DNA of 29,953 bases from Pseudomonadota bacterium (GTDB lineage: Bacteria > Pseudomonadota > Alphaproteobacteria > Reyranellales > Reyranellaceae), in contig JAEZHS010000358.1 in assembly GCA_023436825.1 (NCBI GenBank), positions 1 to 29,953 of the forward strand, read 5' to 3'. Position numbers and translations under genes: made by a program. This document shows positions 25,986-29,953 of this stretch, piece by piece. The stretch's first letter is position 1, and the number at the start of each line of letters is the position of its first letter. Below the pieces are notes generated by a model. It was not told the origin of the DNA, did not search any database, and saw only the letters and a list, made by a program, of their open reading frames with translations.

Positions 25986-26215
25986 GGTGCCCAACGTTTC
26001 GGGAAGGTTCGGGTCGGCCGGAAAACTTTATAGCCCCCGGGCCGGTGCCCAGCGTTTTGCCCTCCAATGTTTTCGATGGGCGCTGTTCCCGACGAGTGAG
26101 CAACCCTGTAACGCCTTCCTCCATCGCTTCGTCTTCCAGGCAAGTGGCGGCGGCCGGCGATCCCGAAAGTCGAGGGCTGCCCACCTCTGGGGATCGTTGG
26201 GTGGCCCTTTGAATA

Positions 26216-26230
26216 ACCCATCAGATGGGT
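26216..26230. promoter_or_regulatory. Perfect palindrome, probable operator of the DUF4160/DUF2442 pair
   Basis: ACCCATC-A-GATGGGT is a perfect 7+1+7 inverted repeat ending 10 bases before the GTG of the first gene; the arms extend to 10 bases with one mismatch (ATAACCCATC against ATTACCCATC). TTGAAT at 26209 could be a -35 box just upstream, but the -10 is weak. The position suits repressor binding over the promoter, as in autoregulated toxin-antitoxin operons. Confidence 0.5.
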
Positions 26231-26240
26231 AATTCTCCAA

Positions 26241-26468
26241 GTGCCGACCGTCCATCGTGCCGGAAACCTGCGTTTCGTCGTCTTTCTGGACGACCATGGC
26301 CCACCGCACGTCCATGTCTTCTCGGCAGGCGGCGAGGCGAAGTTGTCGCTCGAGGGGCCCGATGATCGTCCGGCGTTGCTTTCGGCGCGAGGAATGGACC
26401 GCGGCAAGCTGCTTCTCGCATGGCGTCGCCTGCATGAGTCCGGCAGCGACGAACCGGAAGAGGGATGA
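26241..26468 (+). CDS. DUF4160 protein, first gene of a toxin-antitoxin-like pair
   Basis: A 75-residue protein starting at GTG with MPTVHRAGNLRFVVF followed by DDHGPPHVHVFS, the hallmark DH-x-P-P-H-V-H-V of the DUF4160 family, then GGEAKLSLEG. Members are small, usually 75-100 residues, and occur next to DUF2442 genes, as here. The pair is widely suspected to be a toxin-antitoxin-like module but the activity is not established. The GTG start is supported by the conserved MPTV beginning, though no good ribosome binding site precedes it. The next gene starts 3 bases after its stop. A palindrome directly upstream suggests autoregulation. Confidence 0.8.
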   Translation: MPTVHRAGNLRFVVFLDDHGPPHVHVFSAGGEAKLSLEGPDDRPALLSARGMDRGKLLLAWRRLHESGSDEPEEG

Positions 26469-26471
26469 GAG

Positions 26472-26903
26472 ATGGCAAACGGATGGTCGAAGGCCGAGAT
26501 GAACAAGGAGATCGATCGCGCCCTCGCGCGCGGCCGGCGGCTCGCGCGACGTGAACCGCGGGCAGCGAGCGTGCGCTATGACAGGCGCACGCGGCGCGTG
26601 GTCGTGGAGCTCAGCAACGGCTGCAGCTTCGTCTTTCCGCCGCGCGCCCTGCAGGGCATGGCGCGGGCCAGCGAGGCCGCGCTGGCCGACGTCGAGATCC
26701 TGGGCCAGGGCCATGCGCTCCATTGGCCGCGGCTCGATGCCGACTTCACCGTGCCGGGCCTGCTGATGGGCGTGTTCGGCACGCGGGCCTGGATGGCCTC
26801 GGAATTCGCCCGTCGCGCCGGCCAAGCGACGTCATCGGCCAAGGCCGCGGCGGCTCGCGCCAACGGCCGCAAGGGCGGACGGCCTCGGCGCAAGGCCGCG
26901 TGA
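26472..26903 (+). CDS. DUF2442 protein, second gene of the pair
   Basis: A 143-residue protein. Residues about 30-90 form the DUF2442 domain: SVRYDRRTRRVVVELSNG, then FVFPPRALQGM and LGQGHALHWPRLDADFTVPGLL. The C-terminal tail is Ala/Arg/Lys-rich (AARANGRKGGRPRRKAA), which suggests contact with nucleic acid. AGAGGGATGAGAG ahead of the ATG supplies a binding site overlapping the end of the DUF4160 gene, so the two are translationally linked. DUF2442 is usually regarded as the partner or antitoxin of DUF4160, which is inference. A decayed copy of its 3' end lies about 2 kb to the left. Confidence 0.82.
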   Translation: MANGWSKAEMNKEIDRALARGRRLARREPRAASVRYDRRTRRVVVELSNGCSFVFPPRALQGMARASEAALADVEILGQGHALHWPRLDADFTVPGLLMGVFGTRAWMASEFARRAGQATSSAKAAAARANGRKGGRPRRKAA

Positions 26904-27016
26904 GATGACAGCACTGCCAGCACTCGCCGGCGTCGCGGCCGGGTGGAGCTACTAAAGGTTGTGTCGGCGTCGAGCCCATACGGTGCGAAAGAATTATCTT
27001 GCGCGGCGCGGTGGGC

Positions 27017-27045
27017 TTGACTTGGGTTATCATTGCAGTTATATT
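27017..27045 (+). promoter_or_regulatory. Strong sigma70-type promoter implying a leaderless transcript
   Basis: TTGACT (27017-27022) and TATATT (27040-27045) are separated by exactly 17 bases, close to consensus. Transcription would start about 27051-27052, on the ATG of the next gene. GTTAT occurs three times (27026, 27038, 27048) across the promoter and could form a regulator site. Confidence 0.6.
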
Positions 27046-27050
27046 CAGTT

Positions 27051-27527
27051 ATGCCCACCGCCGGACAACCCACGCTCTACAGACCCGACTACTGCACCCA
27101 GGCGCACAACTATTGCCTGCTGGGCGCCACCAACGAGGAACTGGGCACCTTCTTCGACGTCACGCGGCGCACCATCGACAACTGGATCGCGGCCCATCCC
27201 GACTTCGCCGCGGCCGTGAAGTCGGGCCGCATCGCCGCCGATGCGCGCGTGGCGCGCTGCCTCTACGAGCGCGCCATCGGCTGGGAGCAGAAGGTCGAGC
27301 GCACGGTGCTGCACCAGGGCAAGGAATGGGTCCTGAAGAACACCGTGAACCATCCGCCCGACACCCGCGCCTGCATCTTCTGGCTGCGCAACCGCCAGCG
27401 TGGGAACTGGGGCGACCGTGCATCCGCCCCGGCCGACGACTCGGGTGACATAGCGGCGCAACTCGACGCCGCATGGGAGGAACACAAGCGGGAGCTTGCC
27501 CAGTCGTCGTCGAAGGATGCCGCGTGA
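27051..27527 (+). CDS. Small HTH protein resembling phage terminase small subunits
   Basis: A 158-residue protein. Residues about 10-50 form a helix-turn-helix: CLLGATNEELGTFFDVTRRTIDNW followed by IAAHPDFAAAVKSG. Then come ADARVARCLYERAIGWE and RACIFWLRNRQRGNWGD, a layout common in terminase small subunits and related phage-derived DNA-binding proteins. No large-subunit or other phage gene is nearby, so it is probably a stranded or domesticated gene. ATG 27051 was chosen because it coincides with the expected transcription start and no Shine-Dalgarno sequence exists; a TTG at 27033 in the same frame would lie upstream of that start. Its exact role is unknown. Confidence 0.75.
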   Translation: MPTAGQPTLYRPDYCTQAHNYCLLGATNEELGTFFDVTRRTIDNWIAAHPDFAAAVKSGRIAADARVARCLYERAIGWEQKVERTVLHQGKEWVLKNTVNHPPDTRACIFWLRNRQRGNWGDRASAPADDSGDIAAQLDAAWEEHKRELAQSSSKDAA

Positions 27528-27616
27528 TTTTGCTGGGCGGTGGCAGGGGGTGGCGGAAACTGCGGGAAATGCGCGAACGTCCGGCCTGACCGTTTTCCCG
27601 GCGGAAAGGCCAAGCG

Positions 27617-28714
27617 ATGAAGATCAAGAGCTTTGACGTCGCCACCCTGCTCGTCCCCGAGGACGATCCGCTCGCCAACATGCCGGAGGAAGCCGGCCGC
27701 AAGCGGCCCATCGTCACCGTGCGGCTGCGCACCGATGACGGCATCGAAGGCATCGGCGTCACGCTCTATGGCGGCCGGCTGACCCGCAGCCTGCATGCCG
27801 CGATCGAGGATCTCGCCGCCGCGACCGTCGGCGAGGACCCGATGCGCGTCGAGGCGATCGTCGCCAAGCTGCGCGTCGGCGATCCCGGCGGCGGGCTTGG
27901 CGGCATCTTCACCCTGGCGCTCGCCGCCATCGACACCGCGCTGTGGGACATCAAGGGCAAGGCCCTCGACCAGCCCCTCTGGAAGCTTCTGGGCGGCCAT
28001 CGCGATCGCGTGCCGACCTATGCCTCGGGCTCGCTGCGTCGCGGCCTTTCGGACGAACAGGCCCAGCGCGCCGCACAGATCCTGATCCAGAAGGGCTTCC
28101 GCGAGATGAAGACCCAGATGGCCTTGCCCGGCAATCCGACGCCGGCCGAGGAGGTGCGCCGCGTGCGCGTCGTGCGCGAGGCGATCGGTCCCGACATCAA
28201 GCTGATGTGCGACATCAACCAGCGCTGGCGGCCCGAGCAGGCGATCCAGATCGGCCACCGCGTCGAGGAGGAGGGCATCGGCCTGTTCTGGCTGGAGGAC
28301 GTCACCACCTGCGACGACTATCCCGGTCTGGCTCGAGTCACCGCCGCGCTTAAAACGCCGATCGCCGGCGGCGAGTATGTCTGGGGCATCGTGCCGTTCC
28401 GCCACATGATCGAAGCCCGCTCGGTCGACATCGTCATGGTCGACCTGGCGCGCGTCGGTGGCGTCACGCAATGGATGAAGGTCGCCGGCATGGCCGAGGC
28501 CTTCAACCTGCCGATCGTCAGCCACGTCATGCCGGAGATCCTGCTGCACATGGTGGCGGCCTGCCCCAACGGGCTCACCGTGGAGTACATGCCCTGGATG
28601 CTGGCCTTGTACGAGGAGACGCCGAAGATCGAGGACGGCCATCTCGTCCTGCCGCAGAAGCCCGGGCTGGGGTTGAAGTTCGACGAGAAGGCCATCAAGT
28701 CGTTTCGGGCGTGA
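27617..28714 (+). CDS. Mandelate racemase/muconate lactonizing enzyme-family protein (enolase superfamily)
   Basis: The product has 365 residues, normal for the family: an alpha+beta capping domain (1-120) and a barrel. Metal ligands are D199 (MCDIN), E227 (WLED) and E253 (AGGE). The His-Asp dyad is H303 (SHVMPE) and D276 (MVDLARVGG), with E323 (TVEYMPW) after it. All lie 4-6 residues after the matching mandelate racemase positions (D195, E221, E247, D270, H297, E317). The K-x-K motif is K165-T-Q167, so the second Lys, the mandelate racemase S-side base, is Gln. Such enzymes abstract a proton alpha to a carboxylate, mostly acid-sugar dehydratases or racemases; the substrate is unknown. AAAGG lies about 8 bases before the ATG. 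Confidence 0.9.
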   Translation: MKIKSFDVATLLVPEDDPLANMPEEAGRKRPIVTVRLRTDDGIEGIGVTLYGGRLTRSLHAAIEDLAAATVGEDPMRVEAIVAKLRVGDPGGGLGGIFTLALAAIDTALWDIKGKALDQPLWKLLGGHRDRVPTYASGSLRRGLSDEQAQRAAQILIQKGFREMKTQMALPGNPTPAEEVRRVRVVREAIGPDIKLMCDINQRWRPEQAIQIGHRVEEEGIGLFWLEDVTTCDDYPGLARVTAALKTPIAGGEYVWGIVPFRHMIEARSVDIVMVDLARVGGVTQWMKVAGMAEAFNLPIVSHVMPEILLHMVAACPNGLTVEYMPWMLALYEETPKIEDGHLVLPQKPGLGLKFDEKAIKSFRA

Positions 28715-28734
28715 TCTTGTCCATCCCTCAGGTT

Positions 28735-28829
28735 CCTCTCCCCCTTGGGGGAGAGGCCAGGTGAGGGGCAACGCGAAGATTTCCTCCTGCATCACCCCCT
28801 CACCCAGCCTCTCCCCCAAGGCGGAGAGG
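28735..28829. repeat. Inverted pair of palindromic (REP/BIME-like) repeats
   Basis: A 34-base unit (28735-28768) returns inverted at 28796-28829 with three mismatches. Each unit itself contains a hairpin: CCTCTCCCCC-TT-GGGGGAGAGG on the left, and one with a mismatch on the right. The spacer is 27 bases. It lies between the stop of the enolase-superfamily gene and lysA, so it may stop or attenuate transcription or stabilise the upstream mRNA, though no T-tract follows. Confidence 0.8.
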
Positions 28830-28857
28830 AGCATGACTTCGAGGACCGTCGAGCACG

Positions 28858-29953
28858 ATGACCTTCTTCTCCTACAAGAACGGCGAGATGCATGCCGAAG
28901 GTGTTGCTCTCGCCGCCATCGCGACCCAGGTCGGCACGCCGTTCTACTGCTACTCGGCCGGCGCCATGCGTGCGACCTGGAAGGAGTTCGCCGACGGCCT
29001 TAAGGGCATGAATGCCGAGGTCTGCTACGCCATGAAGGCGAACTCGAGCCTTGCGGTGGTCCGCCTGTTCGGCGAGTTGGGCGCAGGATCCGACATCGTC
29101 TCGGTCGGCGAGATGCGGCGCGCGCTCGCGGCCGGCGTCCCGGCCAGGCGCATCATCTATTCCGGCGTCGGCAAGAAGCCGTCGGAGCTGATGGCGGCGC
29201 TGGAGGCAGGTGTCGGGCAGATCAATGTCGAGAGTTCGTCCGAGCTCGAGACGCTGAATGCCGTGGCCGGCCAGCTCGGCGTCAAGGCGAACATCACCAT
29301 CCGAGTGAATCCCGACGTCGACGCCAAGACCCACGCCAAGATCACGACCGGCCGCAAGGAGAACAAGTTCGGCATCGACATCGACCTTGCCCGCGAGGCT
29401 TATGCGCTCGCAGGCAAGCTGCCGAACCTCAACGTGGTCGGCGTGGCCATGCATATCGGCTCGCAGCTCACCTCTCTGGACCCGTACTGCGACGCCATCG
29501 TCCGGGTGCGCGGCCTGATCGGCCAACTGCGCGCCGATGGTCACAAGATCGACCGCTTCGACATCGGCGGCGGCCTGGGGATCGTTTACGCCCAGGAGAA
29601 GCCGCCGGCGATCTCCGACTTTCTGGCAATGGTGGCCCGTGAAACTGCAGGGCTGGGTTGCGCGTTGACCTTCGAGCCCGGGCGCCGGCTGGTCGGCGAG
29701 GCGGGCGTCCTCGTGAGCGAGGTGATCCTCGTGAAGCCCGGCGCTGCAAAGACTTTCGTCATCGTCGACGCGGCGATGAACGACCTGATCCGGCCCACCC
29801 TTTATGAGGCTTGGCACGATATCGTGCCGGTGCGTGAACGCCCCCAAGCCGCCACGATCCGCTGTGACATTGTCGGGCCGATCTGCGAATCGGGTGACTA
29901 CCTCGCACAGGACCGTGATATGGCGCCGCTGGCTGCCGGAGACTTGGTCATGA
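28858..29953 (+). CDS. lysA: Diaminopimelate decarboxylase, 3' end outside the window
   Basis: Visible residues 1-365 of a fold type III PLP enzyme: CYAMKANSS with K60 as the Schiff-base Lys, GSDIVSVGE, HIGSQL, DIGGGLG (phosphate loop), EPGRRLVGEAG and GPICESGDY with the catalytic C343. It converts meso-diaminopimelate to lysine, the last step of lysine synthesis, in the cytoplasm. The full protein is usually 410-430 residues, so about 55 residues are missing at the right edge. ATG 28858 gives the usual N-terminal length, though no clear Shine-Dalgarno sequence precedes it. The inverted hairpin repeat separates it from the preceding gene, so it probably has its own promoter. There is no link to the glycan genes. 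Confidence 0.93.
   Translation, partial: MTFFSYKNGEMHAEGVALAAIATQVGTPFYCYSAGAMRATWKEFADGLKGMNAEVCYAMKANSSLAVVRLFGELGAGSDIVSVGEMRRALAAGVPARRIIYSGVGKKPSELMAALEAGVGQINVESSSELETLNAVAGQLGVKANITIRVNPDVDAKTHAKITTGRKENKFGIDIDLAREAYALAGKLPNLNVVGVAMHIGSQLTSLDPYCDAIVRVRGLIGQLRADGHKIDRFDIGGGLGIVYAQEKPPAISDFLAMVARETAGLGCALTFEPGRRLVGEAGVLVSEVILVKPGAAKTFVIVDAAMNDLIRPTLYEAWHDIVPVRERPQAATIRCDIVGPICESGDYLAQDRDMAPLAAGDLVM

Noticed and set aside
27051..27527. Prophage
   Set aside because: Only one terminase-small-subunit-like gene; no large subunit, capsid, integrase or attachment-site repeats nearby.

Overview
The window looks like chromosomal DNA of a high-GC alphaproteobacterium. Supporting signs are lysA and an enolase-superfamily gene on the right, GC-rich palindromic intergenic repeats, and GC-biased third codon positions. 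A Rhodospirillales/Reyranella-type host is only a guess. Both ends cut through genes. No rRNA, tRNA, CRISPR array or transposase gene was seen.

Bases 1-24650 form one large glycan-type locus built from re-used protein modules. On the left, two minus-strand genes with a 4-base ATGA overlap encode a TPR-GT4 glycosyltransferase and a protein with an H-x-D-H deacetylase-like domain (cut by the window edge). Next come a Gfo/Idh/MocA oxidoreductase (+) and a pure TPR protein (-). A long plus-strand run follows: a 1624-residue TPR-GT4 protein with an internal 21-residue repeat array; a 1149-residue fusion of H-x-D-H domain, two methyltransferase-like modules and a zinc-ribbon methyltransferase; an AsnB-type amidotransferase; a 940-residue fusion of H-x-D-H domain, methyltransferase-like module and transglutaminase-like domain; a stand-alone 221-residue copy of the methyltransferase-like module; and a GT-B glycosyltransferase. 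A convergent exported PL1 (pectate-lyase-type) beta-helix protein closes the block.

The distinctive feature is module re-use: three H-x-D-H domains, four copies of one methyltransferase-like module and two TPR-GT4 proteins, arranged partly as an inverted duplication. The likely job is building and tailoring a surface glycan or glycoconjugate (glycosyl transfer, sugar oxidation, amidation, methylation, possibly deacetylation). This is inferred from domain content and no product can be named.

Bases 24650-26240 are a gene-poor scar. It holds a remnant of a DUF2442 3' end, a 102-bp imperfect direct repeat, two copies of a short palindromic element (one inserted in frame in an acetyltransferase relic), and a perfect palindrome just before a DUF4160/DUF2442 pair. 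Then follow a small HTH/terminase-small-subunit-like gene with a strong sigma70-type promoter that implies a leaderless transcript, an enolase-superfamily gene of the mandelate racemase type with one catalytic Lys replaced by Gln, an inverted pair of hairpin repeats, and the start of lysA.
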